DNA from: Roseiarcus sp963784805
GTDB taxonomy: Bacteria; Pseudomonadota; Alphaproteobacteria; Rhizobiales; Beijerinckiaceae
Assembly: GCA_963784805.1 (NCBI GenBank)
Contig: CAWASR010000028.1
Span: 186,001-250,000, forward strand
DNA length: 64,000 nt
Direction of reading: 5' to 3'
Positions 46,356-55,519 of the stretch are shown one piece after another (positions within the stretch are counted from its first letter, which is position 1; each line of letters opens with the position of its first letter). Both the position numbers and the translations under genes were made by a program. Below the pieces are notes generated by a model, which worked only from the letters and a program-made list of their open reading frames with translations, did not search any database and was not told the DNA's origin.

Positions 46356-47165
46356 CTATTGCTGCGCGGCAAGCTTGTCCGCGAACAGTGCGATCGTCTT
46401 GGCGTAGACCGGGGCCGCATTCCACTGCAGGAGGACGGCGAAGTTGGGCTGACCTTCGTCCCAGCCGGCGCCGCGCGTCCAGCCGTGCGCGTGCAGGAAG
46501 TTGGCGGTCGAGGCGAGTGCATCGCCGGAGTTGTGAATCAGATCGCCGCTGTCGCCGCCATCGGGAGTGGTGGCGAACTTCAGATAGGCCGAGGGCATGA
46601 ACTGGGTCTGACCGATCTCGCCCGCCCATGCGCCGCGCATTTGCGAGGGGGACAAGAGCCCGCGCTGGACGATCATCAGCGCGTCGATCAGCTCGGCCCG
46701 GTAGATTTGCGCGCGACGGCAATTGTAGGCCAGCGTCGCCAGGGCGCTGAAGGTCGGAAATGCGCCATTGCCTGCGCCGAAATCCGTCTCGAGTCCCCAG
46801 ATCGCCACCAGGACCGGCGCAGGCACGCCATAGCGCTGTTCGATTTTTTCGAACGGCTCGGCATAGGCGATCAGCATCGTCTTGCCCCTCTTGAGCCGAC
46901 CCGCCGTAATATGCTGCGCGGCGAAGGGGCCGAAACTCACGTGGAGTCCCTGGCCGTGATCGTGGGCCGTTACCGCAGGATTGTAGGCGACGCCGGTCAG
47001 CGCCGCGTCGATTACTTGCGGCGAAATGCCGTCTTTCAACGCCACCTGCTTGAAGCCATCGAGCCAGCTGTCAAATCCAGCGGCGCTGTTGCCGCAGTCC
47101 GCGGCCCGGGCGCACGTCACGCCAAGCCCCGCCGCCGCCACGGCGGCAAGGATCATTGTCCTCAT
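46356..47165 (-). CDS. Lytic murein transglycosylase, MltB family
   Basis: Periplasmic peptidoglycan lyase, 269 residues from the ATG at 47165, with a signal peptide ending about ARAAD. The catalytic glutamate is in IWGLETDFGAGNG, followed by QRGLLSPSQMRGAWAGEIGQ and FMPSAYL typical of SLT_2/MltB enzymes. There is no C-terminal peptidoglycan-binding domain, so this is the short alphaproteobacterial version. It cleaves glycan strands to 1,6-anhydromuropeptides during wall remodelling. Confidence 0.9.
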   Translation of the reverse strand: MRTMILAAVAAAGLGVTCARAADCGNSAAGFDSWLDGFKQVALKDGISPQVIDAALTGVAYNPAVTAHDHGQGLHVSFGPFAAQHITAGRLKRGKTMLIAYAEPFEKIEQRYGVPAPVLVAIWGLETDFGAGNGAFPTFSALATLAYNCRRAQIYRAELIDALMIVQRGLLSPSQMRGAWAGEIGQTQFMPSAYLKFATTPDGGDSGDLIHNSGDALASTANFLHAHGWTRGAGWDEGQPNFAVLLQWNAAPVYAKTIALFADKLAAQQ

Positions 47166-47299
47166 AAGTCTTCCCTGCACGACGGCGCTCCGGATTTATC
47201 GCAATCAATTCGGGCGAACGGCTACAAGCGAAACTGGGCCGAACATTGGCCACTTGCGGTCGTTTCCGGCCCCAGCCGGCGTCCGAGTCCGCGAAAAGC

Positions 47300-47542
47300 C
47301 TACTTGCCCATTTCGGCCTTCACCTTCTTCAGCGCCTGCGCGCAGCCGACGCTGACTTCCATCTTGTGCTGCTTGAGGCACGCAATAATGCGCCCGCCTC
47401 CGAGTTGGACGCCCGGGCACAGCCTGGCGACATCGGACTTGCAGAAAGAAAGACCATCGGCCGGAGCCGAGAATGCCGATCCGGAGCCCACAAGCAGCGC
47501 GAGCGAGAACAGCGATGCGGCAACAAATTGACGTCCAGTCAT
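47300..47542 (-). CDS. Small secreted cysteine-rich repeat protein
   Basis: 80 residues. The ATG at 47542 is preferred over that at 47548 because a GAGGGG ribosome-binding site stands six bases before it. A signal peptide (about residues 1-27, ending SAFSAP) precedes one cysteine-rich unit, FCKSDVARLCPGVQLGGGRI and ACLKQHKMEVSVGCAQAL. Its four cysteines are spaced as in the eukaryotic-like GLG1/cys-rich repeat family found in alphaproteobacterial periplasms. Function unknown; probably disulfide-bonded. The gene stands alone. Confidence 0.75.
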   Translation of the reverse strand: MTGRQFVAASLFSLALLVGSGSAFSAPADGLSFCKSDVARLCPGVQLGGGRIIACLKQHKMEVSVGCAQALKKVKAEMGK

Positions 47543-47700
47543 GAACATCCCCTCGATTTGCCGCCCGACCAGCCGGGCGGGCGGTGAACTTGATAGTGGC
47601 TTCCCCGAGGCACGGTCAAATGGAGCGGACGCCGGGAAGCGCCGCCGTCGCACGGCCGGGCGTTGGTGACACGCGCCGGCGCATGCTAGAAGCTCCGGCC

Positions 47701-48900
47701 ATGACCGCCGCCGCCCTCGCCGCCGAAGAAAGCGCGCCTCTGAGCCTCGCCGGCGCCGGCCGCGCCGAAATCGTCCACGCCCTCGCCGATCTCGGGATTC
47801 CCGAGCGCGAGCTCAACATGCGCGCCGCCCAGCTCTGGCACTGGATCTATCATCGGGGCGCGCGCGAGTTCTCCGCCATGCGCAACATCGCCCGGCCGCT
47901 TCTCGAGAAACTCGCCGAACGCCACACGCTGGCGCGCCCTGCGATCGTCGCCGAACAGGTCTCAGCCGACGGCACGCGCAAATGGTTGTTGCGGATGGCG
48001 CCGGCGCACGCACACGACAGGGGCGCGGAAATCGAGTGCGTCTACATCCCCGAGTCGGACCGCGGCACGCTTTGCGTCTCGAGCCAGGTCGGCTGCACAT
48101 TGAACTGCACGTTCTGCCATACCGGCACGATGCCGCTGGTGCGCAATCTGACGACTGCGGAAATCGTCGCGCAGGTCCTGGTCGCTCGCGACCGGCTCGG
48201 CGATTTTCCGGGCGGCGTCGCTCCGGCCGACGGATTCGCGCCATCGGGCGAGGGCGTGCGCGCAGTGTCGAACGTCGTCTTCATGGGCATGGGCGAGCCT
48301 CTCTACAATTTCGACGCCGTTCGCGACGCGATCGCGGTTCTGACCGACGGCGAGGGCCTGTCGCTTTCCAGGCGGCGCATCACCGTTTCGACTTCGGGCG
48401 TCGTTCCGGAGATGGCGAGGCTCGGCGCCGAATGCGGAACCATGCTCGCGGTCTCCCTGCACGCAACCAACAACAGCTTGCGCGACACGCTGGTGCCGCT
48501 GAACCGCAGATACCCGATCGAGCGGCTGTTGCAGGCGTGCCGCGACTATCCCGGCGCCTCCAACGCGCGCCGCATCACATTCGAATACGTGATGCTGAAA
48601 GGCGTCAACGACTCGCCGGCCGAGGCGAGGGCGCTCGTGCGCCTGCTCAAGGGCCTGCCCGCCAAGATCAATCTCATACCGTTCAATCCCTGGCCCGGCA
48701 GCATTCATGAATGCTCGGACTGGGGGACGATCGAGCGCTTTTCCGAGATCGTCTTCAACGCTGGCTATGCAAGCCCGGTGCGCACGCCGCGCGGCCGCGA
48801 CATTCTGGCCGCCTGCGGCCAGCTCAAGAGCGACAGCGAGAAGCTGCGCGCGCGGGCGCGCCTGATGCTGGAGGAGAGTTTGGCCGTTGGGCAAGATTGA
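47701..48900 (+). CDS. rlmN: Dual-specificity 23S rRNA/tRNA (adenine C2) methyltransferase RlmN
   Basis: Radical SAM enzyme, 399 residues from the ATG at 47701. The cluster motif is CTLNCTFC near residue 137, preceded by ECVYIPESDRGTLCVSSQVG. FMGMGEPLYNFD, STSGVVPEM and the C-terminal LAACGQL with the methyl-carrying/resolving cysteine complete the family pattern. It methylates A2503 of 23S rRNA and A37 of some tRNAs. The next gene starts within its last codons. Confidence 0.95.
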   Translation: MTAAALAAEESAPLSLAGAGRAEIVHALADLGIPERELNMRAAQLWHWIYHRGAREFSAMRNIARPLLEKLAERHTLARPAIVAEQVSADGTRKWLLRMAPAHAHDRGAEIECVYIPESDRGTLCVSSQVGCTLNCTFCHTGTMPLVRNLTTAEIVAQVLVARDRLGDFPGGVAPADGFAPSGEGVRAVSNVVFMGMGEPLYNFDAVRDAIAVLTDGEGLSLSRRRITVSTSGVVPEMARLGAECGTMLAVSLHATNNSLRDTLVPLNRRYPIERLLQACRDYPGASNARRITFEYVMLKGVNDSPAEARALVRLLKGLPAKINLIPFNPWPGSIHECSDWGTIERFSEIVFNAGYASPVRTPRGRDILAACGQLKSDSEKLRARARLMLEESLAVGQD

Positions 48901-49990
48901 GACGCGCTCGAGCCGGAACGCGACCGAAGGGGGGGCGGCGTCCGCCCGGGCGCCGGCGGCGGGCCCGGACAGTCCCGCGAGGCCCGCGGCGTCGGGACGG
49001 GAGCCAAAGGACCGTGGGGCGCAAGGCCGCTCCGGCGAAATCGCCCGCGCGCCCAAGCGCGTCGAACGCCTACGGCAGCGCGCCGCATGGATGTACTTCG
49101 TCGAGGAGATGACCCAGAGCGCGATCGCCGAAACGCTCGGCGTCGGCCGAGTGACAGTCGTGCGGATGCTGGCCGAGGCCAAGGCGCTCGGCGAAGTGCG
49201 GATCGCGCTGTCGCGTGGAGACGCGGAGCTCGGGGGGCTCGAAGCCGCGCTCGCCCGGGCCTACGGATTTGACGAGGCGATCGTTGCGCCGCTGTCATTC
49301 CCAACGACCGACCCGACCGCGGCGATCGGCGCGGCGCTCGGCGATTACGCCTCTTCGCTGCTGCGCAATCGAATGAAGATCGGGCTCGGCTGGGGACGCA
49401 CGCTCAATCGGTCGCTCGAATATTTGCGCGAGCGCTCCCTTCGCGATCTTACCGTCGTGTCGCTCGTCGGCGGCGTCACCCATTTCGCGCATGACAATCC
49501 GGCTGAGTTTCCTTCGGCATTCGCGCGCGCCTTCAATGCGGAATGCTATCTCATCCCCGCCCCCGCGCTGGTCGACAGTCCGGCGACCAAGGCGGCGCTG
49601 ATCGAGCGTTGCGGTGTTGGGGCCGTGTACGATTTCGCCCGCGCGCTCGACGTAATTGTCGTCAGCGTCGGTTCGCTCGGCGGCGAAGCGACGATCTCGC
49701 GCTTCCGGCTCGTCGGCGAGTTGGAGCGCCGGCTGATGCGCGAATATGGCGGCGTCGGCGAGCTGCTGTGCAACGTCTTCGATCGCGACGGCCGGGTCAT
49801 CGACCATGCGCTCAATCAACGCGTGATGTCGGTCCCGCTCGAAGCGGTTCGCGCCGCGCCGATCCGCGTGCTGGCCGCCGGCGGCGCGCACAAGCTCGCC
49901 GCCATCGAGGGCGCTATCAAGCTTTTGAATCCGACGACGCTGGTGACCGACGAGACGACGGCGCGGAAACTGACGGCCGGACCGCGCTAA
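48887..49990 (+). CDS. SorC-family sugar-responsive transcriptional regulator
   Basis: Regulator of 367 residues if the TTG at 48887 is the start; it overlaps the end of rlmN and follows GAGGAGAG. The first 55 residues are low-complexity Ala/Pro/Arg and may not all be translated. The helix-turn-helix QSAIAETLGVGRVTVVRMLA is near residue 80, followed by the SorC sugar-binding domain (LGWGRTLNRSLEYL, LVGGVTHFAHDNPAEF, VGSLGGEATISRF). It resembles regulators of polyol or sugar-phosphate operons. Its stop overlaps that of the convergent acoC gene. A role in controlling acoABC is possible but unsupported. Confidence 0.83.
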   Translation: MGKIETRSSRNATEGGAASARAPAAGPDSPARPAASGREPKDRGAQGRSGEIARAPKRVERLRQRAAWMYFVEEMTQSAIAETLGVGRVTVVRMLAEAKALGEVRIALSRGDAELGGLEAALARAYGFDEAIVAPLSFPTTDPTAAIGAALGDYASSLLRNRMKIGLGWGRTLNRSLEYLRERSLRDLTVVSLVGGVTHFAHDNPAEFPSAFARAFNAECYLIPAPALVDSPATKAALIERCGVGAVYDFARALDVIVVSVGSLGGEATISRFRLVGELERRLMREYGGVGELLCNVFDRDGRVIDHALNQRVMSVPLEAVRAAPIRVLAAGGAHKLAAIEGAIKLLNPTTLVTDETTARKLTAGPR

Positions 49991-51321
49991 TCGCGGGCGC
50001 CCGCCCGGACCAATTCCTCGATCAGCCTTGCGACCTCGCGCCTTGCCTCGAGATGCGGCATGTGGCCGACGCCCGTGAGCCGGTGAAGGGCGATGAGGCC
50101 GCTCAGGTTCTCGGCATGATGCGGCGGAATGATGCGATCCTCGAGGCCGAGGACAATCTTCGTCGGCGCGTCCGGCGCCGCCAGATGCTCGCGCGCGCTG
50201 AACGCCTGCCGGCCGAGGGCGAAAAGCCCAAGCGCCAGCCGCCGCTGCTCCGCGACCAGGGGCTTCTCCGCCCGCTGGCGCAAAGTGGTCCTCGCCAGCG
50301 CTGAACCGAGCGCGTCGGGGTCGGTGACCAGAAGACGCATCCACGGAGTCAGGCTCGCCTCGGTGTCGGCCTGCAGAAAGCCCTCGAAGAAGGCGGCGTT
50401 GGTCTCTTCGCCCAGCCCCGCAGGGGCGATTAGCATCAACGACAGCGCCCGGACGCCCGACGTCCGCGACAGCGCCGCCGCGACAGCGCCGCCGAGCGAA
50501 TGGCCAACGAGATGCGCCTCCGTCGCGCCCTCCTCGATCATCGCCGAGCGCGCGGCTTCGACGAGCGCCTCGAAGCTTGCTTCCTCGCCGAGCGGGGTGA
50601 GGCCGTGTCCCGGCATGTCGATCGCGAGCGCAGGCCGCGTTTCGGGCAGGAGCCGGCAGAGCGGGCGCCAGCCGTTGAGATCGGCGCAGAAGCCATGGAT
50701 GAAGACGATTGGCGCGCCCCGCCCGCGCTGGAGCCATTCGCGATGGACGCCGGCTTGTAGCTGCGATCCATAGCCCGTCGATAGACGGGCGTCCCTCCGG
50801 ACGCCCTTTGGATCGCGGCCGACGCGGTCAACGACCGCGTCCACAGAGGCGAGCTCTTCGACGTCGCGCTTCTGGATGCGCCCCTTCGGGCCCGAGCCCT
50901 TCACGCCGCCGAGCCGCAAGCCTCGCTCTCGCGCGATCCGCCGCGCGGCGGGCGTCGCGCGCTGGCCCCACGCCGCTTCGGCGCAGGCTTCGTCACTCGG
51001 CTCCACCCCGGCGCGCGGAGAGGCGGCGGACGCCGGCGCGACGGACGCCGGCTGAGGACGGGCGGGCGGAACAAAATCCTCGCCCTCGGCGACGATCCAG
51101 CCGATGCAGGCCCCGACCGGGATCACGTCGCCCTCGGACGCCGCGAGGTAACGCAGGATGCCCGATTCCGGCGCGTCGACGTCCATCGCCGCCTTGTCGG
51201 TCTCGATCTCGAACAGCGTTTCGCCCTTGACGACACGCGCGCCCTCGGATGCGCGCCAGCGGCCCATCCTGCCGCTCGTCATGTCCATGTCGACGCGCGG
51301 CATGACGATCTCACGCGCCAT
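49987..51321 (-). CDS. acoC: Acetoin dehydrogenase E2-like: lipoyl and E3-binding domains fused to alpha/beta hydrolase
   Basis: 444 residues. The N-terminal lipoyl domain (about residues 1-80) carries the lipoylated lysine in ETDKAAMDV. A peripheral-subunit-binding domain follows (ATPAARRIARERGLRLGGVK, then SGPKGRI, about 120-155). Instead of the usual E2 acyltransferase core, residues about 190-440 form an alpha/beta hydrolase with nucleophile elbow GHSLGG, oxyanion region FIHGFCADL and a late histidine in GVGHMPHLE. This architecture is that of AcoC of acetoin dehydrogenase complexes. It begins one base after acoB. Acetoin as substrate is inferred from architecture. Confidence 0.88.
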   Translation of the reverse strand: MAREIVMPRVDMDMTSGRMGRWRASEGARVVKGETLFEIETDKAAMDVDAPESGILRYLAASEGDVIPVGACIGWIVAEGEDFVPPARPQPASVAPASAASPRAGVEPSDEACAEAAWGQRATPAARRIARERGLRLGGVKGSGPKGRIQKRDVEELASVDAVVDRVGRDPKGVRRDARLSTGYGSQLQAGVHREWLQRGRGAPIVFIHGFCADLNGWRPLCRLLPETRPALAIDMPGHGLTPLGEEASFEALVEAARSAMIEEGATEAHLVGHSLGGAVAAALSRTSGVRALSLMLIAPAGLGEETNAAFFEGFLQADTEASLTPWMRLLVTDPDALGSALARTTLRQRAEKPLVAEQRRLALGLFALGRQAFSAREHLAAPDAPTKIVLGLEDRIIPPHHAENLSGLIALHRLTGVGHMPHLEARREVARLIEELVRAGARD

Positions 51322-51322
51322 G

Positions 51323-52315
51323 TCAGACCTCGCCGCGCGCGAGGCGCCGGGCCGCCGCGACAATGTCGTCGACCTGGGGAACGGCCGCCTTCTCAAGCAC
51401 CGGACTGTAGGGGATGGGCGACTCGGCGCCGCCGAGGCGCAGGATCGGCGCGTCGAGATAGTCGAAAGCCTCACTCTCGGCGACAAGCGCCGAGACTTCC
51501 GCCCCGATCCCGAGCGTCTTCACGCCCTCGTAAACCGCCATGAGCCGCGTCGTCTCCTTGACGCTGGCGATGATCGTTGGCTTGTCGATCGGCCTCAAGC
51601 AGCGAAGATCGATCACCTCGGGATCGATACCTTCCTTGGCGAGGATCTCCGCCGCCTCCAGCGCGCGATGGACCATGATCGCCGAGGCCACAATCGTCAT
51701 GTCGCGGCCCCGGCGCCGAACGATCGCTTGGTCGAGCGGCGTCTCGTAGTAGCCCTCTGGCGCCGGACCCTTCATTTTATACAAGAGCTTGTGCTCGAAC
51801 ACGATCACCGGATCGGGGTCCCGGATCGCCGCCAGCAGCATGCCCTTGACGTCTTCGGGCGTTGACGGCTCAACGACCTTGAGGCCGGGAACATGCGCGT
51901 ACCACGCCTCGATGCTCTGGCTGTGCTGCGCCGCGCCCCCGAGTTCCGATCCGGTCGGCATCCGGAAGACCACCGGCACGTTGACGGATCCGCCCAGCAT
52001 GTAGCGCAGCTTCGCGGCCTGATTGACGATCTGCTCCATCGCCAGCATCGAAAAGTCGGAGAACTGGAACTCGTAGACGGGCCGCATTCCAGTCAGCGCG
52101 GCGCCGACCGCAACCCCGGCGCCGCCGAGTTCGGAGATCGGCGTATCCATAACCCGCTCCTCGCCGAAGCGCTCGACGAGATCGCCCGTCACCTGGAACG
52201 CCCCGCCATAGACGCCGATGTCCTCGCCCATCAGGAACACGCGCTCGTCGCTCTCGAGCGCGATCGCCAGCGCCTCGCGGATCGCCTCCGCATAGGAAAG
52301 CTCCCGGACGCTCAT
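51323..52315 (-). CDS. acoB: Acetoin/2-oxoacid dehydrogenase E1 beta subunit
   Basis: TPP-dependent E1 beta subunit, 330 residues from the ATG at 52315, which overlaps the acoA stop by four bases. ELSYAEAIREALAIAL, MGEDIGVYGGAFQVT and DTPISELGGAGVAVGAAL are typical of transketolase-like pyrimidine domains of PDH/acetoin E1 beta. EQIVNQAAKLRYMLGGSVNV and GLKVVEPSTPEDVKGML follow as expected, and the C-terminal transketolase domain is complete. It works as an alpha2beta2 tetramer with AcoA. Confidence 0.9.
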   Translation of the reverse strand: MSVRELSYAEAIREALAIALESDERVFLMGEDIGVYGGAFQVTGDLVERFGEERVMDTPISELGGAGVAVGAALTGMRPVYEFQFSDFSMLAMEQIVNQAAKLRYMLGGSVNVPVVFRMPTGSELGGAAQHSQSIEAWYAHVPGLKVVEPSTPEDVKGMLLAAIRDPDPVIVFEHKLLYKMKGPAPEGYYETPLDQAIVRRRGRDMTIVASAIMVHRALEAAEILAKEGIDPEVIDLRCLRPIDKPTIIASVKETTRLMAVYEGVKTLGIGAEVSALVAESEAFDYLDAPILRLGGAESPIPYSPVLEKAAVPQVDDIVAAARRLARGEV

Positions 52316-53346
52316 TGGCGGAAAGCCTCGACCGGCGAAGTGACGTCGCGCGTCACCTCGGCCGGCGTGGGCCATGGGCCCGCGCTCGCAACCGCGACGG
52401 CGTCGGCCATCTCCTTCTCGACTTCGGCGGCGATCGCGGCGATTTGCTCCGCGCGCGCGAGACCGATCGCCACGATTTCCGCCTCGAACCGCGCGATCGG
52501 ATCGCGCGCCTTCCACGCCTCGATCTCGTCGCGCGAACGATAGCGATTGCGGTCGGAGCGCGAATGGCCGCGGGTGCGATAGGTCTTGGCCTCGATCAGC
52601 GTCGGCCCCTCGCCTGCCCGCGCCCGATCCGTCGCCGCGAACGCGGCCTCCGCCACGGCGGCGAAATCATTGCCGTCGACGATGACGCCGGGAATCGCAT
52701 AGGCGCTCGCGCGGTCGGCGACGTTGGCGACGGCGGTCGAGCGCGCGATCGCCATCGACATCGCGTATTGATTGTTCTCGCAGACAAAGACGACCGGGAG
52801 TTTCCAGATCGAGGCGAGGTTGAGCGCCTCGTGAAACGCGCCCTCGTTGTTGGCGCCGTCGCCGAAGAACGCGACCGCGACCGCGCCGCTCTTCCGCTTC
52901 TTGGCGCTGAGCGCGGCCCCGACCGCGATCGGCAGCCCGCCGCCGACGATGCCGTTGGCGCCGAGATTGCCCCGCGCGGGGTCAGCGATATGCATCGAGC
53001 CGCCCCGCCCCTTGCAGTAGCCGCTTTCGCGGCCGAGAAACTCGGCGAACATCGGCGCAAGCTCGGCGCCCTTGGCGATGCAATGGCCGTGTCCGCGATG
53101 GGTCGAGGTGACGCAGTCGGCGTCGGTCAGCGGCATGCAGGCCCCGACCGCCGTCGCCTCCTGTCCGATCGACAGGTGCATGGTCCCATAGCTGAGGCCG
53201 CGAATGTAGGAATCCTCCGCCGCCTCTTCGAACCGGCGAATGCGGTGCATCCGCCGCAGCGCCCCCAGCGCCTCTTCAACCGAGAGGCGGTCGTAGACCT
53301 TGGGACGGCCAGACTTTGAACGCCCGGAAGCGGAATGCGATGTCAA
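52312..53346 (-). CDS. acoA: Acetoin/2-oxoacid dehydrogenase E1 alpha subunit
   Basis: TPP-binding E1 alpha subunit, 344 residues. I choose the TTG at 53346 because GAGGAGG lies eight bases upstream; a TTG at 53418 is also in frame. The TPP motif starts GDGANNEGAFHEALNLA and ends CENN. HLSIGQEATAVGA and RGHGHCIAKGA contain active-site residues, and the phosphorylation-loop-like RTRGHSRSDRNRYR is as in acetoin and PDH E1 alpha. acoA, acoB and acoC are chained by overlaps or a 1-base gap; an E3 (lipoamide dehydrogenase) and an AcoR activator are not in the window. Confidence 0.9.
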   Translation of the reverse strand: MTSHSASGRSKSGRPKVYDRLSVEEALGALRRMHRIRRFEEAAEDSYIRGLSYGTMHLSIGQEATAVGACMPLTDADCVTSTHRGHGHCIAKGAELAPMFAEFLGRESGYCKGRGGSMHIADPARGNLGANGIVGGGLPIAVGAALSAKKRKSGAVAVAFFGDGANNEGAFHEALNLASIWKLPVVFVCENNQYAMSMAIARSTAVANVADRASAYAIPGVIVDGNDFAAVAEAAFAATDRARAGEGPTLIEAKTYRTRGHSRSDRNRYRSRDEIEAWKARDPIARFEAEIVAIGLARAEQIAAIAAEVEKEMADAVAVASAGPWPTPAEVTRDVTSPVEAFRQ

Positions 53347-53663
53347 TCGTAGGACCTCCTCGGCGCGAACTCCACAAGCCGGCGAGGACGAAGCATAATA
53401 GAACTTTTGCTCATGCAAAAGATCAAACGTTCAGCATATACCGCCGCCCGGCGCCCGCCGTCGCCCAGAATTCGCACGTTTTCGGAACGCGTCGCCCTAT
53501 CGGGCATGGAGGATTCGCCTCGGACGACGAATGACAATTAAGCCAATCCTCCTATGTAAACTAGCCGAAATCACATGAGTGTCGAATGGGCGGTTTTTTC
53601 GTGGCGCCGGGTGACAGACCCGGGATTTCAGTGCAATGTGGGAGGGTCAGGGAGGAAACGCCG

Positions 53664-55400
53664 ATGACTGAAGTCGTCACCAAATCAATATTGCTCGGAT
53701 CGCTCTGCGCCGCCGCTCTCATTGTCGCGGGAACAGCCGGCGCGCAGGAAGTCAAACAATCTTCCGCCATGTCGTCGCAGACCGCCGCGGTCAAGCCGGT
53801 CTCGCAGAAGGAGCTCGACAACGCCGCCCATGACGGGGTGAACTTCCTCGCCACCAACGGCAACTACGAGCAGACCCGCTACTACCCGAACGCCCAAATC
53901 AATCGCAGCAATGTCGCGCGCTTGCGTCCGGCCTGGATCTTCCAGACCGAGGTCAAGGAATCGCTGGAGACGACGCCGATCGTCGTCGACGGCGTGATGT
54001 ACGTCACCACCTCGTTCAGCCATGTCTACGCGCTCGACGCCAAGACCGGCGCCGAGATCTGGCACTTCAAGCCCAAACTCGGTCCAGTGACGACATTCTG
54101 CTGCGGCCCCAACAATCGCGGCGTCGCCGTCTATGGCGACAAGGTCTATGTCGCCACGCTCGACGCCAAGCTGGTGGCGCTCGACGCCAAGAGCGGCTCG
54201 ATCGTCTGGCAGGAGCAGATCGCCGATCCCGAAAAGGGCTACAGCGAGACCATGGCCCCGACCGCGGTCAAGGGCAAGATCCTGATCGGCACCAACGGCG
54301 GCGAATACGGCATCCGCGGCTTCGTCAAAGCCTATGACGCCAACGACGGCAAACTGCTGTGGACCTTCTACACCACCTCCGAGAATTCGGTCGGCGTGTG
54401 GGCGACCAAGGACGCCACCGGCAGGGACATGCATCGCGACATCGAGGCCGAAAAGGCGGCGCTGGCCAAAGACGGCGACCCCTACAAGACGCTTGGCGGC
54501 GGCGTGTGGCAGAATCCCTCGATCGATCTGGCGGCCAACCGGATCTATTTCGTCGTCGGCAACCCGTCGCCCGACCTCGACGGCTCGCTGCGCCCCGGCG
54601 ACAACCTCTACACCGACTCGCTCGTTTCGGTCGATCTGGACAGTGGGAAATACGTCTGCCATTTCCAGTACATCTCACATGACCTGTGGGACCTCGACGA
54701 CGTCAGCCCGACGGTGCTGGTCACGGCCGCTGGCAAATCCGGCAAGATGGTTCCGGCGGTCCTGCATGCCGGCAAGTCCGGCTACGTCTACGTCAACGAC
54801 CGCAAGGATTGCAGCCTGATCCGCTTCTCCGAGCCGATGGTGTCGCAAAAGGACAGATGGACGCTGCCGACGGCGACCAAACCGCTGGACAGCGACTCGG
54901 CGCGCATGTTTCCAGGCGCGAATGGCGGCGTCGAATGGTCGCCGATAGCGACCGATCCGGCGCATAACATGGCCTATGCTGTCAACCTCGAACAGGAGAT
55001 GACCTATACGGTCGCCAGCGCGCCCTATCCGGACGGCAAGCTGTGGCTCGGCGGCGCCTTCACCAACATTCCCGGCGGAGTGCAGTCCGGCAACGTCACC
55101 GCGGTCAACTACAACACCGGCAAGATCGTCTGGCAGGTCAAGACGCCGCAGCCGATGATCGGCGGCGCCCTCGCCACCGCAGGCGGTCTCGTCTTCGCCG
55201 GAGAAGGCAACGGCCTGTTCAAAGCCTACAATTCCGCCACTGGCAAGCAGCTCTGGCAGTTCCAGGCGGGAGCGGGCGTCAACGCTCCGCCAGCTTCCTA
55301 CTCGGTCGGCGGCAAGCAATATGTCGTCGTCGGCGCGGGCGGCAACACCCAGCTTAACTTCAGGCGCGGCGACAACATCATCGCCTTCACGGTCGACTGA
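53664..55400 (+). CDS. PQQ-dependent alcohol dehydrogenase with lanthanide-type active site
   Basis: Periplasmic quinoprotein of 578 residues, methanol/ethanol dehydrogenase family. The ATG at 53664 follows GGAGG, and a signal peptide ends about GTAGAQE (residue 31). An eight-bladed propeller carries repeated W-docking motifs (such as LDAKTGAEIWHF). The vicinal disulfide pair C146-C147 is in TTFCCGPNNRG. Metal/PQQ residues by alignment from memory are Glu in NGGEYGIRGF, Asn in VGNPSPDLDG and catalytic Asp343 in HDLWDLDD. Asp345, two residues on, is the extra aspartate that marks lanthanide-using enzymes (XoxF, ExaF/PedH); calcium enzymes have a small residue there. No cytochrome domain is fused; a diheme cytochrome gene follows. 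Confidence 0.88.
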   Translation: MTEVVTKSILLGSLCAAALIVAGTAGAQEVKQSSAMSSQTAAVKPVSQKELDNAAHDGVNFLATNGNYEQTRYYPNAQINRSNVARLRPAWIFQTEVKESLETTPIVVDGVMYVTTSFSHVYALDAKTGAEIWHFKPKLGPVTTFCCGPNNRGVAVYGDKVYVATLDAKLVALDAKSGSIVWQEQIADPEKGYSETMAPTAVKGKILIGTNGGEYGIRGFVKAYDANDGKLLWTFYTTSENSVGVWATKDATGRDMHRDIEAEKAALAKDGDPYKTLGGGVWQNPSIDLAANRIYFVVGNPSPDLDGSLRPGDNLYTDSLVSVDLDSGKYVCHFQYISHDLWDLDDVSPTVLVTAAGKSGKMVPAVLHAGKSGYVYVNDRKDCSLIRFSEPMVSQKDRWTLPTATKPLDSDSARMFPGANGGVEWSPIATDPAHNMAYAVNLEQEMTYTVASAPYPDGKLWLGGAFTNIPGGVQSGNVTAVNYNTGKIVWQVKTPQPMIGGALATAGGLVFAGEGNGLFKAYNSATGKQLWQFQAGAGVNAPPASYSVGGKQYVVVGAGGNTQLNFRRGDNIIAFTVD

Positions 55401-55416
55401 TCTTTCGCCAACGTCT

Positions 55417-55451
55417 CGGCCGCTTCGTTTCGACGGCGAGGCGGCCGTTTT
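55417..55451 (+). terminator. Stem-loop with T-run between alcohol dehydrogenase and cytochrome genes
   Basis: CGGCCGC (55417-55423) and GCGGCCG (55441-55447) form a perfect stem followed by TTTT. It lies 17 bases after the stop codon and could terminate, or partly terminate, before the cytochrome gene. Confidence 0.65.
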
Positions 55452-55519
55452 CATTTTCACCGGGCATCGAACCGGCGCGCGCACCGGCGTTGCGAGCGCG
55501 CGCGAGGAGAAATTGGCGC

